Source of the DNA: Brachynemurus nebulosus
Taxonomy: Eukaryota > Arthropoda > Insecta > Neuroptera > Myrmeleontidae
Assembly (NCBI GenBank): GCA_035578155.1
Contig: JAPWDM010000001.1
Span: 167,869,498 to 167,933,497, forward strand
Length of the DNA: 64,000 nt
Reading direction: 5' to 3'
In this document: piece by piece, positions 36,622 to 48,155 of the stretch
Numbering within the stretch: position 1 is the first letter of the stretch
How the letters are laid out: each line of letters starts with the position of its first letter
Notes under the pieces: model-generated
Databases searched by the model: none
What the model was told of the DNA's origin: nothing
What the model saw: the letters and a program-made list of their open reading frames with translations, nothing else
Position numbers and translations under genes: made by a program

Positions 36622-37149
36622 TGCCGCTGCTACACGATGCTACGAACACCTTCCAACATTCGACGTTGGATGGTTCATAGCATCGTGTAGCCGTTGTTCG
36701 AACCTACGAGTGTCCAATGTCGAGCGTCAAACATTCGCATTTGGTCGTGTCCCGTTCGATGTCGGTATTCTTGCACCGAGTCAAAGGGATGCTTCGAACG
36801 TTTGAAGGTCAATGTTGGTTGTGTTCGTTGGTTGCGCACGACTCGTTCATGTGAAGAGAGACAATATCAGTGTATAACATTAGAGATAACATCAGACAGA
36901 TAACATCTTCGTCACGTTTGTCCCAACACATTATACAAGAGAGACAACATCAGTGTATAACATTAGAGATAACATCAGACAGATAACAGCGTTGTCGACT
37001 GAGTACCAACACATAATCATTCGTATTGGATCAAACATTCGACTCACCGTGTAGCAGATACATTCGTCGCACCAACTATCGAACTTAATTGCCTCAAACG
37101 TTCGATCGAATGTTGGAAGGAACGTTCGTAGCATCGTGTAGAACCCGCT
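36622..37149. mobile_element. Inner TIR segment with CTACACGATGCTACGAAC ends
   Basis: CTACACGATGCTACGAAC followed by CTTCCAACATTCG near 36630-36661 is mirrored at 37105-37141. The left end is itself a hairpin (36630-36690, GCTACACGATGCTA against TAGCATCGTGTAG). Inside is a tandem duplication with an 83-bp period (36855-37010), sharing ATCAGTGTATAACATTAGAG. Motifs ACGTTCG/CGAACGTT recur. It appears to be a nested MITE or captured segment; flanking duplication was not resolved. Confidence 0.6.
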
Positions 37150-37263
37150 TTACAGAAATATTACGAGTATATTATAAAAGTTGACTTGTTACACTATCAT
37201 ATTTCTTTGATTAAATAAAACTTTGCTTTGACATATATCTATGGCAGTGTAATAGCGACCTAA

Positions 37264-37952
37264 TATTATTAAGATTAATTTTCTTAATGGCCCCAGTTTT
37301 ATGACGACGCAGTGTAATATCATTTCATTGTATTTTACATATTGTTTAAGAATGTAAAGTAAGTTTGATTTTACATAACCAGTCGATATACCATCCAATA
37401 TCAACTCATAAATAAAGATAGTATTATTTAGAATAAATTTCCCATACATATTGTTGTCTTTTATTGATGACTGTTTGATTTGAATGTAAAATTTTATTAT
37501 TGTCGATTTCCTATCGAGCGTCCCTCCAGGCAGACTCCGGTACTTACATAATATGATCGTGATCGTATATACATATACACTTATGAATGATTTAGTGATT
37601 TTTTTTCTCGTATTGATATGAATATGATGGATCAACCGGCATGTCTCGTTAATATTCATAATGATCAAATCATGAATAATAAATAATTTGTCCAATGATT
37701 ATTAAATAAAATAAATGGAAGGGGGGGGGGTATTTTAAATTTTAAAAATGGACGATTACACATGCACACATGTGTGTTTTACCATAGTTGAAATGTTTAT
37801 TCCGCCAATTTTCTATTTCTGTTCCAAGAATAAATTGAAAACTGTAAAAAAAGCTATCGTTTTTCGGATCCCACTCTCAAATTAGGAGGAGTCCAAACTT
37901 ATTTAAGACTTCATAATGTCTTCTTTCACATTCCAAAAATAACAAAATGTTC
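37264..37952. other. Gene-free AT-rich stretch
   Basis: A long minus-strand frame passes through here but looks like chance. A G-run lies at 37720-37729. No gene recognised. Confidence 0.4.
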
Positions 37953-38270
37953 CTACACAATAAAAAACATTTGTGTTTGCGTACAAAAAAACCAGTGGTT
38001 AAAATCTTTGTGTCGAATAAGTAACAAAACCCTGTGTTAATGTAACATTTTGTGTTTGTGTTAAATTAAAATATTAACACAAACTTTGATTTAACAGAAT
38101 AAAAAATGTTAACCTGTTTTTAACAACACAGAAGTGACACAAGATTTGTGTAGAGAAAAAAACTGCTATAAGTGTCAATCTCTTTTAGAATATATATGTA
38201 CCCAAATGTATATAATAAAACGCCGTGAGCAGCGGGGCCCCATCACGGTAGTCGAATTTTCCCCTTCATC

Positions 38271-38955
38271 TTCGGTATTGAATGTCTACAAGCGAAATGT
38301 GATTGAAAGTCTACAACCGAATTGTCATTTTGTTGGTTTCAAAACTGGTGATGAGTGTTCGGCTGATCGAGGCTTTAAAAAAAGGTTTTAAGTATTTAAG
38401 GGCTGTATCTCAGTAAATTTCAATTTTGTGCCGAAAACAGGTAGCAGAAAAAAAACCAACACAATTCGTACGAGGGCATTCCTGCCCATGTTTATCCGCT
38501 AATTGCCTTTATGTTTTAGTTTTAAATATTAAAAAAAAGGACCTTAAATAGTAAACTGGAAGGCCTTTTTAAAGATATTTTTTCTTTCGAAAAAAAAATA
38601 AAAAATAAAAAATTATTTCTTCGGTATTGAGTGTCTACAAGCGAAATATAATTGAAAATCCACAAGCGATTTGTAGTTTTGTCGGTTTCAAAACTGATAA
38701 TGAGTGTCCGGTTGATCGGGGCTTTAAAAAAAGATTTTAAGTTTTTAAGGGCTGAATCTCAGTAAATTTCAATTTTGTGCCGATAGAAGTTAACAGGGAA
38801 AAAGCCAACACAATTCGTACGAGGGCATTTCTATCCATGCTTATCCGCCAATTGCCTTTGTGTTTTATTTTTAAATATTAAAAAAGGAACTTAAATAGTA
38901 AACTGGAAGGCTTTTATGAAGATATTTTTTCTTTCCAAAAAAATCCAAAATTTCT
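38271..38955 (+). repeat. 349-bp tandem duplication in the left arm
   Basis: TTCGGTATTGA.TGTCTACAAG starts at 38271 and again at 38620; the two copies keep the same order (TTTCAAAACTG, GGCTTTAAAAAAAG, CACAATTCGTACGAGGGCAT, AGTAAACTGGAAGGC). The right arm has a single unit (about 41935-42235). The second left copy is the more divergent one. Confidence 0.85.
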
Positions 38956-40715
38956 ATTTTATAAATAATAAAAATCCAAAATTCCTAAATAATAATTAAA
39001 TAAATAAATAAACAGTGACTTTAATAACATTTTCAAATTACTTAATATATATGTATTTCATTTGTTAAAAAATTGTATTCACTTTTTTTTAAATTTTTTA
39101 AAATTACTATTCGCCTACTTGTATTTAGAATAAACATAATGCTTTTAAAACACATTTAACAATAGAATTCAATTCCGATGTAAAAATGGGAGAAGTGGGG
39201 GGAAAAGTGATGCGGACTCCCTACAAGGTACTAGCTGGATACTAACTGAATACACGTACAAAATTTCAGCCCTCTAGGTTTCCTTATGGAGTCTCTAGAC
39301 GTGTTAGAAAACAAGCAAAAAAATTAAGGAAATATTGGCGTCAAAATCGTGGGGGTAAGGGTTAAAGGTTGAAACCTCCAAAAAACAGTGTCTGGCTATT
39401 AGCTTAACCTGTACACCAAATTTCAGCCCTCTAGGTTTATTTGGGGAGATTTTGACCCGAACGAAACTGTTAAAAAACAAGAAAAATCATGTTCTTTTGG
39501 GTATAAAAATGGTGGGGGTAGGGGTTAAAAGTCGAGACCCCCAAAAGGCACCCCCTTGATACTAACTCAATCCGAATACAAAATTTCAGCCCTCTAGGTT
39601 TATTCGGGTGACCTGTGCGAGTGGTACAAACTTCGAAAACGTCGAAAATGCATGAAATTGTAGCTTAAAAATGAGGGGGGTGGGGGTAAAATATTAAAAC
39701 CTCCAAAAAGCACAACCTAGGTACGAACTTTATCAACACACCAAATTTCAACCCTCTACGTTAATTCTGGGGGGCTGGGGGCCTGTTAGATCCAGCGAAA
39801 ATCGTTTTTCCCCCCTCTACTCCCACCATATCATCCTAGGAAGCTGAATTTTGGATATGTTGTAGATAATTGACCGAAACATTATTTAAAACCGGTTTGG
39901 AAAAGTTTTATTGCTTTTCCGCCCCCCACCACCCCCTTAAAGATCGGGTCCGAAAAAAAATTTGCCCAAAATTTGACCCCACTTTGATAGTATTGTTGTG
40001 CATCGGAATAAGCCCCACTTACCAAATTTCATCTCTTAACTTCCATAGGGGGGCCCTACACATATTAAAAGGTTGCGGGAAAATATATATATATATATAT
40101 ATATCAGACATCTTTTTTTTTTACATAATCGTGTTCTACGGGTCCGAAAACGGATAGCGCCCCTGGTCTCGCCTCTCGCAGCTCTTATCGTATAGACTGT
40201 ATAAGTCTAATTTTTCGGAGAAAATTCGACTAAAAAAAAAACATGAGAGTAGTTCTTATTATTAAACAAAACCGAAACATTATAAGTTTTTTCAGTTATT
40301 GACGAATATAGTTTTATTAAACGTTTAAAAATGAAACAATTTCCTTACACTTTGAGGTTATTTTGTTACAGATTCAGTTAAAAAAATCATGTAACCTTAC
40401 GGGATTGTATCATGTAATATACAATTTCGTAAGCTTACATGATTTTTTCTAACTGAACCTGTTACAAAATAACCTTAAAATGTAAAAGAATTGTTTCATT
40501 TTTAAACGTTTAATAAAACTATATTAGTTAATAACTGAATAAACTTACAATTTTTCGGTTTTGTTTAATAATAAAAACTACTCTCATCTTTTTAGTCGAA
40601 TTTTCTCCGAAAAATTAGACTTATACAGTCTATACGATAAGAGCTGCGAGAGGCGAGAGTAGGGGCGCTATCCGTTTTCGGACCCGTAGAACACGAATAT
40701 GTAGAAAAAAAAATG

Positions 40716-40719
<4 letters not shown>

Positions 40720-40785
<66 letters not shown>
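40720..40785. repeat. (TA)n tract in the right arm of the palindrome
   Basis: About 66 bp, against about 22 bp at the mirror position 40083-40104. Confidence 0.95.
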
Positions 40786-40787
<2 letters not shown>

Positions 40788-42702
40788 CCCGCCACCTTTT
40801 AATTTGTGTAGGGCCCCCCTATGGAAGTTAAGAGATGAAATTTGGTAAATGGGGCTCATTTTCGAGGCACCTCATACTATTAAAGTGGGGTCAAATTTTG
40901 GGCAAATTTTTTTTCTGACCCGACCTTTAAGGGGGTGGTGGGGGGCGGAAAAGCAATAAAACTTTTCCAAACCGGTTTTAAATAATGTTTCGGTCAATTA
41001 TCTACAACATATCCAAAATTCAGCTTCCTAGGATGATATGGTGGGAGTAGAGGGGGGAAAACGATTTTCGCTGGATCTAACAGGCCCCCAGCCCCCCACA
41101 ATTAACGTAGAGGGTTGAAATTTGGTGTGCTGATAAAGTTCGTACCTAGGTTGTGCTTTTTGGAGGTTTTAATATTTTACCTCCACCCACCTCATTTTTA
41201 AGCTACAATTTCATGCATTTTCGACGTTTTCGAAGTTTGTACCACTCGCACAGGTCACCCGAATAAACCTAGAGGGCTGAAATTTTGTATTCGGATTGAG
41301 TTAGTATCAAGGGGGTGCCTTTTGGGGGTCTCGACTTTTAACCCCTACCCGCACCATTTTTATACCCAAAAGAACATGATTTTTCTTGTTTTTTAACAGT
41401 TTCATTCGGGTCAAAATCTCCCCAAATAAACCTAGAGGGCTGAAATTTGGTGTACAGGTTAAGCTAATAGCCAGACACTGTTTTTTGGAGGTTTCAACTT
41501 TTAACCCCTACCCCCACGATTTTTACGCCAATATTTCCTTAATTTTTTTGCTTGTTTTCTAACACGTCTAGAGACTCCATAAGGAAACCTAGAGGGCTGA
41601 AATTTTGTACGTGTATTCAGTTAGTATCCAGCTAGTACCTTGTAGGGAGTCCGCATCACTTTTCCCCCCACTTCTCCCATTTTTACATCGGAATTGAATG
41701 CTATTGTTAAATGTGTTTTAAAAGCATTATGTTTATTCTAAATACAAGTAGGCGAATAGTAATTTTAAAAAATTTAAAAAAAAGTGAACTTACTTTTATG
41801 ACAAATGAAATACATACATATTAAGTAATTTAAAAATGTTATTAAAGTCACTGTTTATTTATAAATTAGGAATTTTGGATTTTTAGTATTTATAAAATAG
41901 AAATTTTGGATTTTTTTGGAAAGAAAAAATATCTTTATAAAGGCCTTCCAGTTTACTATTTAAGGTCCTTTTTTAATTTTTAAAACTAAAACATAAAGGC
42001 AATTAGCGGATAAACATGGGCAGGAATGTCCTCGTACGAATTGTGTTGGCTTTTTTTCTGCTACCTGTTTTCGGCACAAAATTGAAATTTACTGAGATAC
42101 AGCCCTTAAATACTTAAAACCTTTTTTTAAAGCCTCGATCAGCCGAACACTCATCACCAGTTTTGAAACCAACAAAATGACAATTCGGTTGTAGACTTTC
42201 AATCACATTTCGCTTGTAGACATTCAACACCGAAGATGAAGGGGAAAATTCGACTACCGTGATGGGGCCCCGCTGCTCACGGCGTTTTTATTATACATCT
42301 GTTGGTATATATACATGGAAACAAATAAGAATTTTTTCAAAGGACTGACTTACTTTGATTGCTTTCAATCTCATTTATAATAAATAATTAATAATATTTG
42401 AACAAAATCCTTATAATTTTTGACGATTTTTAAATATCTTAAGCGGAACAGTAAAAGTAGTAAAATAGTGAATATAAAAGTTTAACAACTCTAACTCTAA
42501 TAAATCTGAAAAATTAACACAAAATGCATGTCTTTCTTGCGGCATGCCCTTTCTTGCTCCTCTTCTGTGTTAAATTATTGACGCAAATCTTGTGTATTGA
42601 TTTGACACATATGCTTTGTGTTAAAATAACACAAAAAATTGAGTGAACCGTTCCGGACATGTGAAATGTGTTAATTTTAACACAAATTTTTTCACAGTGT
42701 AG

Positions 42703-43629
42703 ATATGCATAAAAAAAACTATATTTTAACATTTTTTAATGAGAAACCTATATAAAAGAAAGCACAACTTAGATAAAACTTGAAAAACTATGACTGAATT
42801 TTCCCCGGTCGAAATAGGAAAGGAACCGTCATGATCCTCATGACGCCCACGGTCATTCCGTGTGTGCTTACACTGCATTCCGAAGAGCCTTACTTAAATA
42901 TTAAGCTTCAACTATACGTTTAATCACTAGCATTTCTATGATCAAGTTAATAGAACTCCTGTTTCTGAAAGGATCTGCAACAATTAACTCAAGAGATTAG
43001 CTAATATTTTAGAGATTCACATACACATCATTTAAAAACAACGGTTTTAACGACTGTTGTATATAAAAAAATTTTAAAAAACCAATGTTTATAGCAAAAA
43101 CCGTTGTTTTTATGGTTTTTTCAAAAAGTCTGTAACAGTTTTTTTTTTTTTGGAACGATGTTGCCATAGAAGTTGTGTCTGTTCAACAGTTTTAGATAAG
43201 GTGTAAAATTGTCGTCTAGAACTGTTATGTATAGCCGAGAATCCCATCATTTTTGCCAGTATTCAAAGTTTAATTCTAATTATTTTTATAATTTTGAAAT
43301 TTTTTTAAAAGTATTACATATTTATTTAAAAATGTATTTTTTTTTGATTGCTCGTACTATTTTCCAAGGCGTTCTTGGAACTTTTTTTGACGACGGCGAC
43401 GTTAAAACCGTCGTTTATGAACGACGTGTATATGAACTTTTACGGTCTTATCACGTCAGTTCAATCAGTAAACAAAAATCTTACGTATTCATTTTCAATG
43501 AGGCGTAAAAAAAGGAAGAGTAGGTATATAACATAATTCCATAACTCCTTTTATTAATACAGGATGATTACTGTTTAGCTGATAACTAAAATAAAAAGTT
43601 ATCGCCGAAATCTAGAATATTTTGCTTCC
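42703..43629. other. Gene-free stretch
   Basis: No gene recognised. A short segment at 42805-42900 is richer in GC but has no frame of note. An imperfect inverted pair AACGGTTTT / AAAACCGTTG lies at 43040 and 43103. Confidence 0.4.
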
Positions 43630-43893
43630 AAGACTATACTAAAATGGCGGAAGCATTGTGATTACTTTTGAAATATGTAAATTTTTTCGTTTCAAGTAAA
43701 AAAACTTTACGCGCATTTTACATTTTAGAGCTTTCTGAACAATTTTGGTTTCGTACCTGTCTGTTGATCCGTCTGTGTGTTCGAAGATCCCAGTAAGTGT
43801 CATAACTTCGGAACAATTCAATTATTTTTGATGAAATTTTTAGAAATCAGAGTAATGGTAGCCAAGGCGCTACCGTGAAATCCCATTAAATGT
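43630..43893 (+). repeat. Dispersed repeat, copy 2 (partner at 32991)
   Basis: GCGGAAGCATTGTGATTACT, TTTAGAGCTTTCTGAACAAT, CCGTCTGTGTGT and GTGAAATCCCATTAAATGTA follow the order of 32991-33300. Confidence 0.6.
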
Positions 43894-46125
43894 AGATAAA
43901 TTCTGAGAATATTTACGGATTATGCCATTAATGGTTCCCTGTTAATGCAATTAGAATAATCATAGTTACTGTACATACCTAAACGCGAAATATGTTAACG
44001 CTGGATGCATAGAATAGACTCTTTGTTTTCTTTTTTTTATTATTATTATTACGAGCACGAAAATGTGGCAATTTTTTGACAGTTCGAAACGTCAAATAGT
44101 ACATAGTGGTTCTTTAATTTTTTTCTACCAATTAATTTGACATAAAAAGGAAGGCTATGCAGTCAATCTTCTCGTAATTTCTCTAGTTTTATAACCAATT
44201 AGGAAAAGTTAAGAGAAATGACACGAAATTTAAGATAAGGTGCAGCTTAAGCACAAAATCACTTTAAAGATTAGATAAAAGTCTATTACGACTACGAGGA
44301 AGCTGTGTGCCCACTCCCATGCGCAGTACATTTAATATCTAATATCAATAATATGTTATATAATGAAAACTGTAATCGAGGCGGATGCTCTGGGAAATTA
44401 AATTTTTGTGAGACATCATTTTAATCATTTTCCAACAACAAAAAGTGGAACACCTTATATATTTTATTGTTAAAATAAATTCTTCCATAAAATATATTTT
44501 CTCTCCTACAATAATCATCTATCCATTTCGACCATTTCGAGTGTATTATATTCATAGAAATTGATTTTTCCACATCATATATGAATTCAACCGAAAAAAT
44601 ATATATAAAAGATGGAAAACTTCTTGAAAATCATTCGATATCACAACAGGAGACCTACACAAGGATTTCTTCCAGACTACTTCTTTTGTATATTTGTTCT
44701 CTCTTGAATACTTGTGATTGACCACATCTAAATCGAAAAACATATTTATTGATACGAAACCACACTGTCAAATATTATTATACCTAGACGAAACCACCAG
44801 AAACTGCTCTATGTGTGTCAGGTACCATGGCCCATGGGTCTACTTCTACTTAATACAAAAAACAATCAAAACCACAAGTTTTATCTTTATTAATCTAATA
44901 AAAAAAAAAATACCAGCGCCATTTTACAAAATGCATTCGTCATTCAAAAAACAAAAAAAAAAATATTTTTTGTACCTATGTATGTATGTATGTATGGGGG
45001 TATTTCTCTATTATTTTTTTCGGCTTGTTCCGATGCGGCCGACGGTAAAGCTTTCCCTCTCTCAAAAAAAAAAAATACTCTTGGGATGAATTTTCTGTCT
45101 TTTTAAAACTTCAGGATTCAGCAATAAAATATCTTTTACATACTCATCAAAAATTTCATCATTTCGTCTTTGTTCATTTCCAAAAAAAAATTGTTCCTCC
45201 GATTAAGTAAGTTACCAATCCTCTATCTTTATTTAACTTAAGTTTATTCAAAAAGAAAAACTCAATTCACTTTTATCGCATACATGTACCTACGTATCGT
45301 ACGTTCTCCCTCTATCCAATGTGATATTTGACGCTATCTCTATCGCCGCTGTTGGTTCCATGTGGTGTAACGATAATATAATAAAGGGGAATTCTATATA
45401 ACCAGTTTACGTATCTTTGTCTATCGGGTGGTGTGTATGTATGCAGTTGTCCCTGTTTAATGATAAACCCCCCAGAGTGCTTTCGCTGTTATTACGTACA
45501 CATACAGCGTTGCCATTTTCGTTCACGTAGCGGCTCACTGCTGCCGGTTCACGTTTTATGTCCATATTGCCTGTCAGTGGATGCAGTGTTGCCAACGTTC
45601 GGCAAATACATGTTGATGAACATAGCAGAATGAACCATCATCAGCATTTATAATTCCCACATTTCCGATTTCTTTTTTTTTTTTTTGTTTAAATTTTTTT
45701 TAAATTTACATTTTAATAGTTTGAACTTTTTCTGTCGGCTATAGTTGGTAATAACGTACAGACACGGTGAAATAGTTTTTTTTTCTTTTTTTTAATAAAA
45801 AATTTGTGTCTATTTATTTACTTCATAGTGCATAAAATGCAAATTTCATTTTGGAAATGTTTTTAGAAGATGAATATGTTAAATTTGTATGGAATTTTGT
45901 TCGTAAACGCAGAGTCAGTCGGACAAAAAAATTACTATTGTAAATATTTTATTGTTTTTATTTTCCTTTGGACACGGTTTTTTGAAAAAAGTACTATTAT
46001 TTTAAAATGTTTTTATTTTTTGGTTTGTTGAACATTTTACTAATTTTTTTGGAAACATGTTTCGTATCGTGCAAAACCAGTAACAGTATCATTTTTCACT
46101 CTTTCTGTTGTTTCAAAATTTATTT
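43894..46125. other. Gene-free AT-rich stretch
   Basis: Nothing recognisable; several A- or T-runs and a short (TATG)n run near 44978-44995. Frames here are low in complexity. Confidence 0.45.
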
Positions 46126-46129
46126 TTAA

Positions 46130-46937
46130 TTAGGGCCTTATTGTAGAGGAGAATTTATTAAAATTTAATTTGTTTCATTTTCTAAAAATATAGATCTTTA
46201 GAAATGTATCCTCCAAGGGAAATTTAACAATTTTGAGAAATTACAAAGTTATAACCATTTTAATACGGTAGATTCCGATATCAGATATTTTTGAAGCTGG
46301 TTGATATGATATCTCGAGTTCTATTTAGTGATGTCGAGTCGAGATGCAGTTAGTCGATTGATCGACTAAAGTTGTTTTTCCAACAAAATTAGTCATTAGT
46401 CGAAAATATCGAGCATAGAATAGTCGATTAATCGACTAAATTTTTAGTCGAATTCATGAATAGGGTAACCTTTGAACTCTTTCAAAAACAATGTTTTAAA
46501 TTTAATTATTCACTTTTATTATTTAAATAAAAAAGGAGAAGAAAATTACATATTACAATGTATTATTCACATAAAAGTAAAAAATCATAAAAAAAGATAA
46601 TTTTTAGTTTTCATTTTTTCGAGTCCTAAATAATGCAGAAAAGTTATTAAATTAATCGTCTTTAGTCATTCAAAAAAATATTAGTCATTTTAGTCATTTA
46701 GTCGACAGTAAAATAGTCGATTAAAAAGTGACTAAAAGTAAACAAAATTAGTCGACTAAACCGATTAATCGATTAATTATTCGACATCACTAGTGCTATT
46801 CATCCAATCGACTTCGAATTTGGCATGTACCTTCCTTCAATAGGTATGTCTTTATGATACGGACTTTACGGATATTGCAAAATTTAAATTTTTAACTTTG
46901 AAAAAACAAAAAAACGTCTCTAGACTAGAAGGTCCCC
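46130..46937. mobile_element. TTAA-type element related to 62845-63575, split by a hAT MITE
   Basis: TTAA at 46126-46129 and 46938-46941. The right end TCTCTAGACTAGAAGGTCCCC matches the right end of the element at 62845-63575, and interior blocks (TGATATGATAT, CATCGA/CATCCAATCGA, AATTTGG.A..ACCTTC) occur in the same order. The left end is more diverged. The hAT MITE at 46326-46792 is inserted in it. Confidence 0.65.
46326..46792. mobile_element. hAT MITE with TAGTGATGTCGA ends
   Basis: Ends TAGTGATGTCGA and TCGACATCACTA are inverted. Flanking 8-mers GTTCTATT (46318-46325) and GTGCTATT (46793-46800) match at 7 of 8. Interior carries many GTCGATTAATCGAC-like motifs in both orientations. 467 bp, non-coding. 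It interrupts the TTAA element around it. Confidence 0.85.
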
Positions 46938-46941
46938 TTAA

Positions 46942-47841
46942 TACAATTAAAGTTAAAATTATACGAAAACTTGGGCTTCAATAAATAATTTGATTATTTT
47001 TCATAATTTTAACCACTCAATAAAATCAACCTGATCGAATTATTCAGATTGATACAGTCAAAATTTACATCAATATTTTACCTGTATTTTTGTAAACGAA
47101 TATATCTAATTTTAATGTTCATTTAAATTTTAAATTTGGTTGCTCTAGAAATAGGTAAGTAAGTAAATCGTATGAAAATTTAACAAAATAGAATTTTAAA
47201 TTAGACAAAATAATACCTGTTCATGGATTAAATTTGACAAAATAATACCTCCGTATGCAGTGGATTAAAATTTGGCATTTTGAGGCTTATTTATTTATTA
47301 TTGTTATTTTTATGTCTTAGTAGATTAAAAACAAAACATTTACGAATAGTTTTTGAAATCACGCTAAAAATGATGGTACTAAAGTAATAATCACTAAAAA
47401 TTCGTTCAACTTGAATGAAGTCCTACAAAATACCTATAATTGAAAAAATATGTATTTTAAATCACAAAAATTGCGAAGCAATGGAATTAATTTTTCGTTA
47501 GAAGGACTTCAAAACGTTCAAGAAATAAAATAAATGCTCAATTGAGTTAAAATTAATAATTTTGCATTTCCTAAATAAAATGCTTTCAACCGATTAAAAG
47601 TTTTCAACCTTACTGCACTGATACTAAATAAAATTGGTTTACAATCTGATGATGCTGCATAGTTAAGGCGGCAACCGTCCCAGATTCTGCGGGACAGTCC
47701 GGGGAAAAGCAGCTGCTGTCTCGCATTGAAATTTTTGCTAAAATAGTCTCGAAAGTCCCACATTTAGTAGATTGGAAATAATAAAAAAATTTAACTGACA
47801 AATATCTTCTAACGGTCACATTTATAATCATATATGACAAT
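46942..47841. other. Gene-free AT-rich stretch
   Basis: No gene. GTCCCAGATTCTGCGGGACA near 47677-47700 makes a small imperfect hairpin. Confidence 0.45.
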
Positions 47842-47843
47842 TA

Positions 47844-48153
47844 CACAGCCACACAAAAAAAAAAAAATTTTCTGACCTGGAGGTCTCACTATATGTACTA
47901 TATGTTTTTGGAGTCGGTGAATCCGAATTTGGGGTCAGTTTCATTCCAGTACATCTGGGTTCGGCCATAACCTCAAAAAACACCCTCAAAATTGCTATAT
48001 TTGTTAATTTTGAGGGTGTTTTTTGAGGTTATGGCCGAACCCAGATGTACTGGAATGAAACTGACCCCAAATTCGGATTCAGCGACCCCAAAAACATATA
48101 GTACATATAGTGAGACCTCCAGGTCAGAAATTTTTTTTTTTGTGTGTGGCTGT
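47844..48153. mobile_element. Palindromic MITE with TA target
   Basis: Arms of about 150 bp are nearly perfect complements: ACAGCCACACA plus A-run, CTGACCTGGAGGTCTCACTA, GTACATCTGGGTTCGGCC and CACCCTCAAAATT face their mirror images across a 12-base loop (47994-48005). TA lies just outside each end (47842-47843, 48154-48155), fitting Tc1/mariner mobilisation. The few mismatches suggest recent origin or repair between arms. Confidence 0.85.
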
Positions 48154-48155
48154 TA

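Larger units (their letters stand above)
36196..37260 (+). mobile_element. 1.06-kb GGCC-terminated element with TAA duplication
   Basis: TAA flanks both sides (36193-36195, 37261-37263). The ends GGCCGCTATTACATGGTCAT and, as complement, GGTCGCTATTACACTGCCAT are inverted repeats that extend through AGATATATGTCAAAG. It is much longer than its relative at 15703-15887 because it holds a second inverted-repeat segment (36622-37149) and a 19-bp perfect hairpin. No transposase is seen. The 3-bp site fits PIF/Harbinger. Confidence 0.8.
38221..42284. mobile_element. 4.06-kb near-complete palindrome (foldback-type element)
   Basis: Almost every block of the left half returns in reverse complement in the right half. 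Ends: CGCCGTGAGCAGCGGGGCCC and its complement. The centre is near 40414, with GGATTGTAT and ATACAATTT facing across an 8-base spacer. The left arm (38221-40410) is longer than the right (40419-42284), mainly because of one 349-bp tandem duplication; the (TA)n tract differs the other way. The arms hold about four imperfect units of roughly 150-170 bp containing TTTCAGCCCTCTAGGTTT and G-rich GGTGGGGGTAGGGGTTAAA blocks (39180-39800 and mirror). No transposase is seen. A fragment of the same family is at 74-202. A transcript across it could fold into a very long double strand. Confidence 0.9.
37953..42702. mobile_element. Outer MITE with TTGTGTTAA repeats, split by the palindrome
   Basis: The left end CTACACAATAAAAAACATTT and, as complement, the right end CTACACTGTGAAAAAATTTG are inverted, followed on both sides by several TTGTGTTAA / TTAACACAAA motifs (37970-38140 and 42515-42690). 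The two pieces are 268 bp and 418 bp; between them lies the 4.06-kb palindrome. This indicates that the palindrome inserted into a pre-existing MITE. Confidence 0.65.

Noticed and set aside
37189..37695. 168-residue minus-strand frame
   Set aside because: Composition is dominated by Ile, Tyr, Lys and Asn, it starts inside the GGCC element's end, and no domain is recognisable. It is best explained by chance in AT-rich DNA.
38134..38391. 85-residue frame at the palindrome's left end
   Set aside because: It crosses the junction between the outer MITE and the palindrome, and its coding part is the non-coding end repeat also seen at 74-202.
43209..43508. 99-residue frame
   Set aside because: No recognised domain; hydrophobic and aromatic composition as expected from T-rich DNA.
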